Under the pieces are notes generated by a model. The model was not told where the DNA came from and searched no databases. It saw nothing but the letters and a program-made list of their open reading frames with translations. From a virus, in the IMG/VR virus record IMGVR_UViG_3300028844_003046, positions 1 to 50,035 of that record: a stretch of DNA of 50,035 bases; one strand, given 5' to 3'. A program made the translations under genes and the position numbers. Below are positions 33,895-42,207 of this stretch, one piece after another (within the stretch, counting starts at the first letter, position 1; the number at the start of each line of letters is the position of its first letter).

Positions 33895-34974
33895 TTAGAC
33901 AGACTCGATTATCGCGCCTCCCCACAAAAAGTAAACGGTGTCGCTGTATTTGTAGACAGTACAAACAGACCCGTCAGTCAGAGTAAATCCGTTACCTGCC
34001 ACAACATCAGTTGTGGTCTCATTAATCTGATCGAACCACCTAATGGTGACTCCTGTCGCCCCTTTAATACGGAACAGCCCAACAGCGGAAGTATCACAAA
34101 CTACAGTCCATGTTGCTCCTTGTGGTATGTCTGCATCGTTGGGCAGCGTAAAATCTGCTGCTGCAGCAGAGTCCTTGTGCACCAAAGTGCCGTTGGAAGA
34201 AAGGCCAAACGTAGCGGTAATATCCTGCTCAGTAACAGGCATCACGTTGAAGCCAACAGGCTGGGCGTTATCAAGGCCGTCTTTCACTCGGCCGCCAGTA
34301 CCGAAGTCCGCCGTAGTAACGTCGTCATCGAGGGTCACTGTCCCTGTAAACGTAACAGTAGCGTCGCCCTCTTGGACAAAGTCAGTAGCCTGTAAAGTAT
34401 CAAGCGTATCTGCATCTAACCCAGAGCCCGCTCCGTCGTTCCCCTCATGCCAGATTTCATACAGCGCACCGGTGGTGCCGATGGTTACAGCGCCGCCGCC
34501 AGAGGGCACCTGTAGTTGGTTAGCTGTACCACCATCAGCACCACGAAGCGGCAGACCCTTAATCTCGCCTGCGCCTGTTGACGTGAGAACAGCATCCTGA
34601 ATGTCATTACCATTCACATCCAACGTACCAGTCATCGTGCCGCCGGTGCGCTGTATGAACTCAGCCATAGTCGCAGCGGTCATGCGCAGCTCAACTTTAG
34701 ACCCCACTGCAAAAGTCTGGGAAGTGGTGTTTTCTTGTGCGCGAGCAACGGTCAAGGTGTCAGTAGAAACATCAGTACACTGAACGATCTCAATATTGCC
34801 GCTGGTGTCTTCCAACGTGCAATAAAAGAAGTCCCCGCTGGCTGTAGTAACCGGAGGAAACAATGCGCCCTCGCCCGCCTGTAACACAAGCGTAGTGTCT
34901 TCAGGGCCCGGGGTAGCACCGGCTGCTTCTACACTTAGTGTGCCTGAAGCATTGTTGTCAAATTCAATACTCAT
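33895..34974 (-). CDS. tail/adhesin protein combining two modules found elsewhere
   Basis: In this 359-residue protein the N-terminal module matches that of the 199-residue protein (FDNNASGTLSVEAAG...FPPVTT...CTLED...VQCTDVSTDTLTVARAQ). A centre follows with FIQRTGGTMTGTLDVNGNDI, a typical fibre-linker motif. The C-terminal half carries the ADFGTGGRVKDG...FNVMPV...VYKYSDTVYFLWGG module of the two long fibre proteins. So it links both duplicated sets and is probably a fibre or baseplate connector. The start overlaps the upstream stop (ATGA). Confidence 0.77.
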   Translation of the reverse strand: MSIEFDNNASGTLSVEAAGATPGPEDTTLVLQAGEGALFPPVTTASGDFFYCTLEDTSGNIEIVQCTDVSTDTLTVARAQENTTSQTFAVGSKVELRMTAATMAEFIQRTGGTMTGTLDVNGNDIQDAVLTSTGAGEIKGLPLRGADGGTANQLQVPSGGGAVTIGTTGALYEIWHEGNDGAGSGLDADTLDTLQATDFVQEGDATVTFTGTVTLDDDVTTADFGTGGRVKDGLDNAQPVGFNVMPVTEQDITATFGLSSNGTLVHKDSAAAADFTLPNDADIPQGATWTVVCDTSAVGLFRIKGATGVTIRWFDQINETTTDVVAGNGFTLTDGSVCTVYKYSDTVYFLWGGAIIESV

Positions 34975-35285
34975 GTGTCATTCACCTTGAATTCAATCTC
35001 GCTTTCGACGGTCTGCGTATCCGTTGTAGTTGCAAGAAACGTTACCTTGTATCGCTTTCCGTCTGTCCCTGAGCTCATGTAATACTCAAACACAGTCCCA
35101 CCAACGACCTGTGTCGTGCCAACTGTAAGGGTAGGCTCACCAACATCACCCGACGCTGGATTCAATAGCTCAACTTGAGTAGCTACTCCGTTCACAGTTT
35201 CTCCAGTCGCCAACCACTCAGAGTAGTCAATCTGGTATTTCTTTATTTCCAGCGGTTGCTTTGTGAACCGATCAAGTAAGGCCAT
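34971..35285 (-). CDS. small beta-rich virion protein
   Basis: This 104-residue protein has an N-terminus MALLDRFTKQPLEIKKYQIDYSEW. The rest has Thr/Val-rich strands (LTVGTTQVVGGTVFEYYMSSGTDGKRYKVTFLATTTDTQT) that look like an Ig-like or small beta-sandwich fold, often found as a phage decoration or fibre-linker unit. The strong ribosome binding site GGAGGATC precedes an ATG that overlaps the upstream stop (TGATG). The role is inferred only from fold and context. Confidence 0.7.
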   Translation of the reverse strand: MALLDRFTKQPLEIKKYQIDYSEWLATGETVNGVATQVELLNPASGDVGEPTLTVGTTQVVGGTVFEYYMSSGTDGKRYKVTFLATTTDTQTVESEIEFKVNDT

Positions 35286-35818
35286 CAGATCCTCCGAACT
35301 TTTGTTGTGCGGCTTTCCGCAGGGACGGTTGAAACATCGACTTCACTCGGCTCAGAACTAAGCGGTTGTTCATCCACATCCGAAACTGTAATAGTCGAGG
35401 TGATACTGGCAGGATGATCCGCCAGTACATACGCTGTACGGTACTCAGCAGGGACGACCGAAACGCCTTCCACTTCATATGCCATCGATACCTCCTGAGT
35501 TCTCTCGCTCGACGTTGTTCTTTCACCTGCCATTGCAGCTTCGTCACGCGCAGCCCAAAGTACCGATGAATCCTCCGCAGGTCTCTGGACAGAAAAATTA
35601 GGCTCATCTGCAATAAGCGAGGGAAAGGTAGCGCATAGACTGGCATCTTGTGGGTCGCCCGGTAGGATCGACCTATAGGGGTCAAGCGTAAAGGTGCTGC
35701 TCGCAAATGGGCTTTCCACGAAAGCTGCGCCGTTGACAGCAAAGCCATTGACTTCAAAGCCATTGATACCTCCCAACGGGAGATACAGGTCCGTATCTAT
35801 GTATGCAGGTTTTGGCAT
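35285..35818 (-). CDS. unknown virion-cluster protein
   Basis: This 177-residue protein starts MPKPAYIDTDLYLPLGGINGFEVNG. It is rich in Ser/Thr/Glu/Pro with few hydrophobic helices, so it may be partly disordered. The C-terminus is basic (RTTKVRRI). No domain is recognised. It follows the 226-residue head-tail-type gene and precedes the adhesin block, which suggests a connector or tail component; weak evidence. Confidence 0.65.
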   Translation of the reverse strand: MPKPAYIDTDLYLPLGGINGFEVNGFAVNGAAFVESPFASSTFTLDPYRSILPGDPQDASLCATFPSLIADEPNFSVQRPAEDSSVLWAARDEAAMAGERTTSSERTQEVSMAYEVEGVSVVPAEYRTAYVLADHPASITSTITVSDVDEQPLSSEPSEVDVSTVPAESRTTKVRRI

Positions 35819-36499
35819 TTACATAGCCCACGAATTAAAACTCCACGGTTGTGAAGCTGGGCCATAATCAGTGTCAGCAATAACCCGGGAACGGGTCAGC
35901 TCAGACCGATATTTCTTACCCCAGTATTCTGCAGAAGTGTTGTTGGTATAGACCTTACCGGGCTCCTCATAGAGCCTTTGCAAAGTGCCTGCTTTGATGG
36001 CTTCGTAGTGCTGGTCAAGAACTTCTTGGTCAATACGGTTATCAGCGCGAAGCCTAGGCGTCAATGCGGCAACAACATAAATGTCCTCAACATCAATAGC
36101 CAACTGGGGCCAAAATTTAATGGTGTGGTAAGGCTCAAGATAGAACCTTGATGGGGTGCTTGAGGTTTGCTCTGTTGCAAATAGACGAGGGATTACTGCC
36201 TTGTTAGTCTGAGTCAATGCAGCGCCATTACGCACGACCTGCATAACCAAGATGACATTCCAATAAGCATCAACAGGATTGAGGCAAAGTTGAGCCTCGC
36301 CAGCAGAGACGCTGAACGGCCCAAGAAAGCGCCGCGCTGCTTTGGTGCGTTGGAAGAAATCCTTTATGACCAACTTCACTTGGTCATAAATGTATCCTTC
36401 AATAGCCCCGGGAACCTTGGCATGGATCTCCTTAACCCAAGTATCAAGCGAGCCACTAGTGGTTACCGAAAACCCTTCTTCAAAGCCACTCTGCGGCAT
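35819..36499 (-). CDS. putative head-tail or tail-adaptor protein
   Basis: In this 226-residue protein the beginning is followed by a helix with VPGAIEGYIYDQVKLVIKDFFQRTKAARRFLGPF. Strands with NVILVMQVVRN come next, and the C-terminal half has YWGKKYRSELTRSRVIAD. This helix-then-strand layout next to a DUF6682-like gene and after the capsid gene is typical of podovirus neck or tail-adaptor proteins (analogous to T7 gp11/gp12 position), but homology is not proven by eye. The ribosome binding site AGGAGTAGAAA is good. Confidence 0.72.
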   Translation of the reverse strand: MPQSGFEEGFSVTTSGSLDTWVKEIHAKVPGAIEGYIYDQVKLVIKDFFQRTKAARRFLGPFSVSAGEAQLCLNPVDAYWNVILVMQVVRNGAALTQTNKAVIPRLFATEQTSSTPSRFYLEPYHTIKFWPQLAIDVEDIYVVAALTPRLRADNRIDQEVLDQHYEAIKAGTLQRLYEEPGKVYTNNTSAEYWGKKYRSELTRSRVIADTDYGPASQPWSFNSWAM

Positions 36500-36511
36500 T
36501 TTCTACTCCTA

Positions 36512-36862
36512 TTAAGGTTTACCTGACAAGTTTCTCCGATACGCTGAAAGTAAAGTCATAGCCCTGTTATCGACTGCAAACTCGTCGTCCCGTAACTCAG
36601 CATTACCTGCCAAATAATAGACAAAGCTCTGGTAAAAAATCTCTGGTAACGGGAAGTCAACAGCAGGCACTTGGTTAAGATCGGCCACAGTGATTTCCGG
36701 CAGTGCTTCGCCCAGATTGAATGCATCTGGACGCAACATCTTTGTCATAGAGACTGCACTATTAAAATCTGAAACCAAGTCTGCGTCTGTGTACCGATCA
36801 CCTGCCACATCGTTCAAAATTACGCGGGCATCAGTGAGGGCATTATCAACAGACTTAGGCAT
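36512..36862 (-). CDS. DUF6682-like phage connector-type protein
   Basis: This 116-residue protein's N-terminal pattern DARVILNDVAGDRYTDADLVSDFNSAV with MLRPDAFNLG resembles the DUF6682 group of small phage proteins encoded near neck genes. It is helical with a short beta hairpin. The start ATG overlaps the stop of the upstream gene (TGATG), with GAGGT as ribosome binding site. Likely role: head-tail connector or capsid-vertex adapter, from position between capsid and tail genes. Confidence 0.72.
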   Translation of the reverse strand: MPKSVDNALTDARVILNDVAGDRYTDADLVSDFNSAVSMTKMLRPDAFNLGEALPEITVADLNQVPAVDFPLPEIFYQSFVYYLAGNAELRDDEFAVDNRAMTLLSAYRRNLSGKP

Positions 36863-37137
36863 CAGTCTACCTCAAGCGCTCCGAGAACCCCTTCCACATC
36901 GGGATCAAAGTCTTCAATGACTGTTTCCCCAATTTCGGGAACAACCACTTCAGGTTCAACATCCGGTTCGGGCTCGGGTTCAACAACTTTCGGTGCTGCT
37001 TTAACAGGCTTATTCAGGCTAGCCTCGTATTCCTCACATTCATCGGCAGTCATCTTACGAACGTCTGCACATTTCAATGAAGCTTCAACATACGGAAGCA
37101 CACACCCGGTAGCTAATGATTTCAAATACTGCGCCAT
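36862..37137 (-). CDS. small acidic virion-cluster protein
   Basis: In this 91-residue protein a short cysteine-containing N-terminal helix region (ATGCVLPYVEASLKCADV, ECEEYEAS) is followed by a Pro/Glu/Val low-complexity tract (about 55-80) and an acidic end. Small proteins like this sit just after capsid genes in podovirus genomes, but no family is recognised. It is the first gene after the capsid terminator, so its transcription depends on read-through or an unseen promoter. Confidence 0.68.
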   Translation of the reverse strand: MAQYLKSLATGCVLPYVEASLKCADVRKMTADECEEYEASLNKPVKAAPKVVEPEPEPDVEPEVVVPEIGETVIEDFDPDVEGVLGALEVD

Positions 37138-37150
37138 TTTACCTTCCAGT

Positions 37151-37180
37151 CAAAAGAGGGAGGGGGACCGTCCCCCTCCC
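37151..37180 (-). terminator. rho-independent terminator after the major capsid gene
   Basis: A perfect 10-bp stem (37158-37167 with 37171-37180) with a 3-base CCG loop is very GC-rich and, on the minus strand, is followed by TCTTTTG. It lies 20 bases past the major capsid stop. It should cut transcription between capsid and tail genes, giving excess capsid mRNA, with partial read-through. Confidence 0.85.
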
Positions 37181-37199
37181 ATGTCAGAACTCCTGACCC

Positions 37200-38144
37200 T
37201 TACTTGGTAGCGTAAAGGATACCGAGCGCCGTTCCGTCAACTACCTTGTAACCGAACACCTGCAAGCCGCGCAGGATGGTTCCGAAGGTGCTTTCAGCAC
37301 GGAGCGTCTCAACCTTAGTCAGCTGCGAAGCGAACGTCAGGCCGTGTGAGTGACCAAACAAGATGCTATGTGCATCATCCGTCGAGCCGTAAGGCAGGAG
37401 GTTAGAAGCGTACAACGTGAACCGATCGATCATACCGAGGCGGCCATTACGCAGCATCGATACGCCATCACCAGTCAGCGAAGCATCACGCAGATCTGAC
37501 GTTTTAATCATTGCTGCAAGCCATGCAGGAATGACAACCCAACGTCCCGTCTCCGGAATGTTTTGCTCGTCGAGGATCTGGCCACAATCAATGATCTTAT
37601 TGATCGCAGTTGCGGCAGTGATGGTAACTGGAGCACCAGCCGCACCGAGGTTAATGCTGGTGCCAGCTTGTGCACCTGCGGTCGCGCCTTGGTTAGCTGC
37701 AGCGACACCGGCGGGAATACCTGCCAGTACGTCAGTATCGATCTCGATCTTCATCTGCTCAGAGGCATCATCTGCCCACATGCTGAAGTGGTCGAGGTCC
37801 GACTGAATTTCCATCACATCATCGAGTGCCGTAGACCAATACTTACCAGAATCAATCAGCAGCTCAACAACTCCGCTGGACGGCGTTTCTGTTACCAGAG
37901 ATCCGTACGCAGTGTAGTCTTTGATGTCGATCGTCGGCTTGGTACGGATCGTAACCTTGTCGCCATATGAAGTAATCTCGCCCTCGTAGTCCGTATTTGC
38001 GACTGCTGCCAAAACAGTAGCGTCATAGAACTTTTCGATGATCTTTCCAGACCAAAGCTCGGGAATAAATGTGCCGGTGTATACCGGGTTCGGTACAGCA
38101 CTCCAAACACTGTTACCAGCACTTGCAACTGGGGTAAATGCCAT
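37200..38144 (-). CDS. major capsid protein
   Basis: This 314-residue protein starts MAFTPVASAGNSVWSAVPN, followed by PELWSGKIIEKFYDATVLAAV, DYEGEITSYGDKVTIRTKP and a mid-domain with an Ala/Gly-rich stretch (about 155-178). The C-terminal half has the VIPAWLAAMIKTSD and RNGRLGMIDRFTLYAS segments typical of HK97-fold capsids of podoviruses. It forms the icosahedral shell with the scaffold protein encoded 16 bases upstream. An AGGAG ribosome binding site precedes the ATG, and a strong terminator follows, consistent with high expression. Confidence rests on signature and synteny. Confidence 0.9.
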   Translation of the reverse strand: MAFTPVASAGNSVWSAVPNPVYTGTFIPELWSGKIIEKFYDATVLAAVANTDYEGEITSYGDKVTIRTKPTIDIKDYTAYGSLVTETPSSGVVELLIDSGKYWSTALDDVMEIQSDLDHFSMWADDASEQMKIEIDTDVLAGIPAGVAAANQGATAGAQAGTSINLGAAGAPVTITAATAINKIIDCGQILDEQNIPETGRWVVIPAWLAAMIKTSDLRDASLTGDGVSMLRNGRLGMIDRFTLYASNLLPYGSTDDAHSILFGHSHGLTFASQLTKVETLRAESTFGTILRGLQVFGYKVVDGTALGILYATK

Positions 38145-38160
38145 GAGTTTTAACTCCTAA

Positions 38161-39207
38161 TTAACGTATGCGCCCTTCTCGGGTGGCAGCGATTATGTCT
38201 GCCTCAATTCTGGCCTTATCCTCTGGTCGGCTTTTGTATCGTCCTTTCTGAACATCAGAATAAAACGTACCGACTTCAGCATTAGTCCAGACACGCTTGT
38301 CTTTAGGAGCGCCTGCATCGCCACCTGACCTTGGTTGGCCGGGGGCTACATAATCATTCAGATCCAGTGTCGAGCTACCAGTTCCCCCTTGCCCAGAGGG
38401 TTGTTCGGTTGGAGTCTGAAGGATTGCGGCGTTTTCCTCTGCGTACTTATCGAAGAAAGCTTTAACCTGTTGGGCGTTTTTACGGTTAAAAGCATTCAAC
38501 ATAAGGGTCTTACGAGTTTCCCCGGTAAAGGGGTCTTGTTGCTCCAGCCACTCGTGGAACTCAGGATCAACATTTATTTTACGCCAGTCTTGGACTGTTC
38601 TGTCCAGCTGGTCGAATACTTCGTTTGTTTCTTGCTTAGCCACTCGCTGACCAGTCTCACCGACATCACGTTTAAGAGTGTCGAGTTCTTGTGTCAACGA
38701 TTGGATCTTTGGTTGGTACTCTGATTCAACAATAGCGCGAGCCTTACGACCAATCACGTCCAGCAGATCTTCGCCATAGTCGGCAATTTCTTCTGGCGTA
38801 AAGTCCGTACGAGGCAGCTCAGGCTTTTCTTCAACAACTGGCCCTTTAGCCAACTTGTCTTCCAGACTGTCAATTCGAGCATTTGCATCGCGTAAGCTTT
38901 CAGACAGACGGGGTACTTCAGCATCGTACTTGCCTTTCAGGACAGAGTACTTCTGCTTCCAATCAGTACGCTCAACCTTTGGTTCAGGTTCGGGCGTAAC
39001 CTCAGGATCACCTCCTTCTGGTTTCGGATGAAGCTCAGTGACCTCCGCTTTCGGTTTTTCCTCATTGGGAGTTACTTCAGCAAGGAGATTATCAATCTCC
39101 TGTTGTGACTCATCACTCGATCCAGCATCCGCCTGTTCTTTACGGATCTGGTCTTCGATTTCTTTGCCTTGTTTTACTTGATCGCGGAGTTGTTTTGGGA
39201 GCGCCAC
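38161..39207 (-). CDS. capsid scaffolding protein
   Basis: This 348-residue protein starts at GTG 39207, with GAGGA 8 bases upstream. It has a highly charged, Glu/Lys/Pro-rich N-terminus and a long coiled coil (about 85-205 with LSESLRDANARIDSLEDKL and LTQELDTLKRDVGETGQR). A Gln/Gly-rich linker and a basic C-terminus (REGRIR) follow. This is the standard make-up of podovirus scaffolding proteins, and it is placed directly before the major capsid gene. It should guide procapsid assembly and then leave the shell. The C-terminal basic helix is the likely capsid-binding part. Confidence 0.85.
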   Translation of the reverse strand: MALPKQLRDQVKQGKEIEDQIRKEQADAGSSDESQQEIDNLLAEVTPNEEKPKAEVTELHPKPEGGDPEVTPEPEPKVERTDWKQKYSVLKGKYDAEVPRLSESLRDANARIDSLEDKLAKGPVVEEKPELPRTDFTPEEIADYGEDLLDVIGRKARAIVESEYQPKIQSLTQELDTLKRDVGETGQRVAKQETNEVFDQLDRTVQDWRKINVDPEFHEWLEQQDPFTGETRKTLMLNAFNRKNAQQVKAFFDKYAEENAAILQTPTEQPSGQGGTGSSTLDLNDYVAPGQPRSGGDAGAPKDKRVWTNAEVGTFYSDVQKGRYKSRPEDKARIEADIIAATREGRIR

Positions 39208-39220
39208 AGGCGTATTCCTC

Positions 39221-39460
39221 TTAGCTTATTCTTTGGATTCGACCGACAGTTTCGGGTGCTTTTTCCATCTCATGTTTTAAGATGGAGAGCCCCTGCGCAC
39301 GGCCACGTAGTACATCTGGGCTATGGTGTTCGTCATGCCCCATTACTGCACCCTGAGTAAAGGTAGCAAGCACAAGATCAAACCAGTCAATAAAGGTTTT
39401 GAAATCTCTATTGGCAGTTAATCGAACGATTGCTTCAGCAGTTTCTTGGTCAAGCTTCAA
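39221..39460 (-). CDS. small head-module protein, TTG start
   Basis: This 79-residue protein has start codon TTG 39460 with GGGGAAA upstream. The start overlaps the stop of the preceding gene (TTGA), which supports this start by coupling. It is helical and contains a SPDVLRGRAQGLSILKHEMEKAPETV segment, where LRGRAQ-x-L is a pattern seen in small podovirus proteins encoded between portal and scaffold. The role is unknown; head assembly is likely from position. Confidence 0.7.
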   Translation of the reverse strand: MKLDQETAEAIVRLTANRDFKTFIDWFDLVLATFTQGAVMGHDEHHSPDVLRGRAQGLSILKHEMEKAPETVGRIQRIS

Positions 39461-39711
39461 TAGCTTTCCCCTTTCATCCAGTTAAACATACGTCCGGCAC
39501 GACGGCTTTCTTCGCCAGCGGCAACGTCTGTTTCATTACGAGCCTTGGCATTCTTGCCGTAGATATTCGTAAAGCGACGTTCGCTGCCGGGACGCCCACT
39601 GCCAAATTCAATGGCAGAGTACATATTTGAAGGGGTATGTTCCTGAGCACCATGCGTCTTGCCGGGGTTCTTGCCCTTCTTGCCTCGTTTCGCTGCGGTA
39701 AAGAAAGCCAT
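39457..39711 (-). CDS. small basic head-module protein, 84 residues
   Basis: The ATG at 39711 has GGGGAG 5 bases before it; the longer frame to 39741 lacks a ribosome site. The N-terminus is strongly basic (FFTAAKRGKKGKNPGKTHG), then polar with Arg-rich AGEESRRAGRMFNW near the end. It is one of three tandem tiny basic proteins between portal and scaffold. A nucleic-acid or capsid-inner-surface role is possible. No domain is known. Confidence 0.72.
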   Translation of the reverse strand: MAFFTAAKRGKKGKNPGKTHGAQEHTPSNMYSAIEFGSGRPGSERRFTNIYGKNAKARNETDVAAGEESRRAGRMFNWMKGESY

Positions 39712-39712
39712 A

Positions 39713-39979
39713 TCAGCTCCCCTGCATTTTCGTCGAGCCAAACTTTGTAGCGCTGTGACCAGACTTTGGGTACTCGCGGCGACTAGTGTTACCCGGAGCT
39801 TCTTTGCCCTGCTTAAACTTCTCAGAGCTCATGCCCTTACGGACAACAGAGCTGGTTCCGGATTTCATAAAATCGCGCTTTTCAGTGTTGGTATCGTCCC
39901 ATCCTGCTTTGGACTCCTCACCACTAAAAACATGACGAGAACCTTTCTGCCCACTTTTGTTGTAGGTTTCAAAGGCCAT
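39713..39979 (-). CDS. small basic head-module protein, 88 residues
   Basis: The ATG at 39979 has GGAG 7 bases before it, so the frame's first codons upstream are discarded. It has a Gly/Ser/Lys-rich composition with repeated SGxxS/K pieces (YNKSGQKGSR, KSGTSS, PKSGHSATKFG). It is probably disordered in solution and ordered on binding. It shares the MAF start and Ser-Gly-Lys style with its downstream neighbour, hinting at distant relatedness. The function is unknown; likely a minor head or portal-associated protein. Confidence 0.7.
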   Translation of the reverse strand: MAFETYNKSGQKGSRHVFSGEESKAGWDDTNTEKRDFMKSGTSSVVRKGMSSEKFKQGKEAPGNTSRREYPKSGHSATKFGSTKMQGS

Positions 39980-39981
39980 GA

Positions 39982-40149
39982 TTAAACTCCGTTTACGCCG
40001 TAACCGCACCGATCAGACTTGGTGTTGGGGTTCGACATGATGGACGAATTTTTACCGCCGCCCTTTGTCTTCGACTTAGTATGCTCACCGTCGCTGGCAG
40101 ACAGAGGTTTGCCATACTTTTTAGCGAGCCCCGAGTTAATCTTCTTCAT
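39982..40149 (-). CDS. 55-residue basic protein overlapping the portal stop
   Basis: This gene is too short for usual cut-offs. The ATG at 40149 overlaps the portal stop (ATGA), with GAGGAG 7 bases upstream. The product is basic and Gly/Ser/Lys-rich: MKKINSGLAKKYGKPLSASD, then KSKTKGGGKNSS and a C-terminal CGYGVNGV. The perfect ribosome binding site, the coupling and the fit into a 169-base gap support a real gene. It resembles its two basic neighbours in composition. Role unknown, likely in head assembly. Confidence 0.78.
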   Translation of the reverse strand: MKKINSGLAKKYGKPLSASDGEHTKSKTKGGGKNSSIMSNPNTKSDRCGYGVNGV

Positions 40150-42206
40150 TGAGATACTCCTCTAGTTACGTTTTCCTGACCTTCCCTCGCAGCCATTGCG
40201 GGGTCTCGGCCTGCAGCGGGAGCACCACCGGGAGCGCCTCCACCAGCTTCAGCAGCGGCGGCCGCCTGTTCAGCAGCGGCGGCCTCTTGCATCTTCTCCT
40301 GAAGTTCTTCGGACGATGGTACTACTTTTTTCCCTTTCATACCAAGTTCTTCCGCAACATCTTCAAGAACAGCAGCGCGGCCCGGGATACCCATGATCTG
40401 CATATCCATCGGGTTAGCGGTCATCTGCAGGAACTCAAGCTTGCGCATCCGATCTGTTTCTTTCTGGACGGCTACTGTCACGCCCTTGACAACAATACTC
40501 TCATCACCCTTCAGTTCCGGACCTGCAGAACTCAGCATGACCATCTCGTAAAGCTCCTCAAGAGCCGGTGTGAGGATGTCATCATCCACATTCGCCGCAA
40601 CGTTTTGCATAACTTTCGATGCGTTATCCATAAGCATGGCAAGACCAGACGCCGTACGGCCTGCGCCGCCAGTTGCACCCGAACCGGTAAGGTACTTGGG
40701 GAGTGCCGACGCTTCATCAGCCATATTCGCAAATTTTTCATAGACAGCCATTAGCTCCTGCACATTGCTCTGCGGTTGGAAGAAATCAACTGGCTTCTGA
40801 GTGTTGTTACCCAGCGGGTCATCTATTACGTGCCAGCGTTTCCATGCATAAAGAGTGTTAGCGTCTTCGGTTTGAGCTAATCGATCGAGATTAACGACAA
40901 CCTGCGGGCCGGAGCTTATTGACAGGTTGTTGACAATACTACGCATAGTCGTGTTACAGACGGACGTGATATCTGCCAGAATGTCCGGAAGGCCATAGCC
41001 CCAGATAGATCCGGGGATCTTCTCGAAGCTGGAAAGGAAGTAGTTGGGGCGCTGCGTAAGGCTTGGCGCGATCTGTGCTTTGATGCAATACCTATCTATT
41101 ACCCATGCATCAACCATGTATTCTTTCTCAGGATCATCAACCTCATCCTCGGAGAACCCATGGTCCAGCAGCATCTTTCCCTGTATGCAGCCATGCCACT
41201 CAAGAGCGTCAATCAGCTGGCCACGGGCGGACTCCCAATGATCTCGGTCCTCAAGGTCTTCCCTTTCCTCGTCAAACCAATCTCGCCACGAACGCGATTG
41301 CGTTTTGTCCTTGAAGTCAGCGAGGACAGCACGAATTTCATCCTCCTTGTACCCCGGGACATCGATGAGATTGTATAGGTCCTGCCGAGAATACCTAACG
41401 TGTTCAATCACATAGGACTCACCGAGATGCGACGCATCCGGGGTGAAATATAAGTCCAGCGGGCTAACACGATCCCAGAAAAGTTTGGGGGTTGTCTCTC
41501 TGGAAGGTTTACCATCCACCCATCTGACTTTCGTCTTTTGGCGGACAACGGGGCCCTTGATGCACGCGATAGGGAAAATCGGCAGGTCAATAAGGAATTC
41601 TTTGAGCGCTTGGTAAAAACGGCCCTCAACTAATACGTCATTGAGCTCACGACTCGCTTCTTTCGCTTCTTCGTGGGCATTCTTAATAGCCGCCAGTTGA
41701 GCTGAATCCATCAACTGTGAGATACGATCACGAACCATTTGGTCAGAAATCTGCATCCCCTGTTCTTGCATGGACTGAACTTCAGATTGAACCAGTCCGG
41801 ATACTGCAGCGGTTATGTCTTCAGGCAGCGTAGGTACTGGCGTTGGTGTGAGCTCCCACGGTGGCTCGGTTCCGGATAGATACAAGTCCCTGAGGACACT
41901 GGTGGCTCCACGGCACTTGGTTGGGGTAACTCTGGAATAGACTTCGGACCCGCCAAAGGCACGGATGTCCTTCAGCTTTTGTGGGTTGTACTCTCCTCGG
42001 TAAGTGCGCTGAGCTTCGATGAGTCTTTGAGATATACCATTGACGTACCGAGCATTGCGGGCGTCATGGAACTCGCGGCGGATAATTGCTACGAGTCCTT
42101 CCATTTCCATAGTCGGTTCGGGCGGGGTTCGTTGGGCTTGAACTTCAGCCTCATAGTCAGAAACCTGCTGGGGGGAAACGACCTGTAAAATACCCGCCAT
42201 GTGCAT
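40146..42206 (-). CDS. portal protein
   Basis: This 686-residue protein contains the portal-type pattern: VYSRVTPTKCRGATSVLRDL near the N-terminus, a stem region with FWDRVSPLDLYFTPDA and IEHVRYSRQDLYNLIDVPGY, and GSIWGYGLPDILADITSVCN in the core. A central AGRTASGLAMLMDNASKVMQ helix precedes a C-terminal Ala/Glu-rich low-complexity tail (GGGAPGGAPAAG). Podovirus portals form the dodecameric DNA gate at one vertex. ATG 42206 and ATG 42200 are both possible starts; neither has a strong ribosome site. It is the first gene of the leftward virion arm, just downstream of the divergent promoter region. Confidence 0.9.
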   Translation of the reverse strand: MHMAGILQVVSPQQVSDYEAEVQAQRTPPEPTMEMEGLVAIIRREFHDARNARYVNGISQRLIEAQRTYRGEYNPQKLKDIRAFGGSEVYSRVTPTKCRGATSVLRDLYLSGTEPPWELTPTPVPTLPEDITAAVSGLVQSEVQSMQEQGMQISDQMVRDRISQLMDSAQLAAIKNAHEEAKEASRELNDVLVEGRFYQALKEFLIDLPIFPIACIKGPVVRQKTKVRWVDGKPSRETTPKLFWDRVSPLDLYFTPDASHLGESYVIEHVRYSRQDLYNLIDVPGYKEDEIRAVLADFKDKTQSRSWRDWFDEEREDLEDRDHWESARGQLIDALEWHGCIQGKMLLDHGFSEDEVDDPEKEYMVDAWVIDRYCIKAQIAPSLTQRPNYFLSSFEKIPGSIWGYGLPDILADITSVCNTTMRSIVNNLSISSGPQVVVNLDRLAQTEDANTLYAWKRWHVIDDPLGNNTQKPVDFFQPQSNVQELMAVYEKFANMADEASALPKYLTGSGATGGAGRTASGLAMLMDNASKVMQNVAANVDDDILTPALEELYEMVMLSSAGPELKGDESIVVKGVTVAVQKETDRMRKLEFLQMTANPMDMQIMGIPGRAAVLEDVAEELGMKGKKVVPSSEELQEKMQEAAAAEQAAAAAEAGGGAPGGAPAAGRDPAMAAREGQENVTRGVSQ

Positions 42207-42207
42207 G

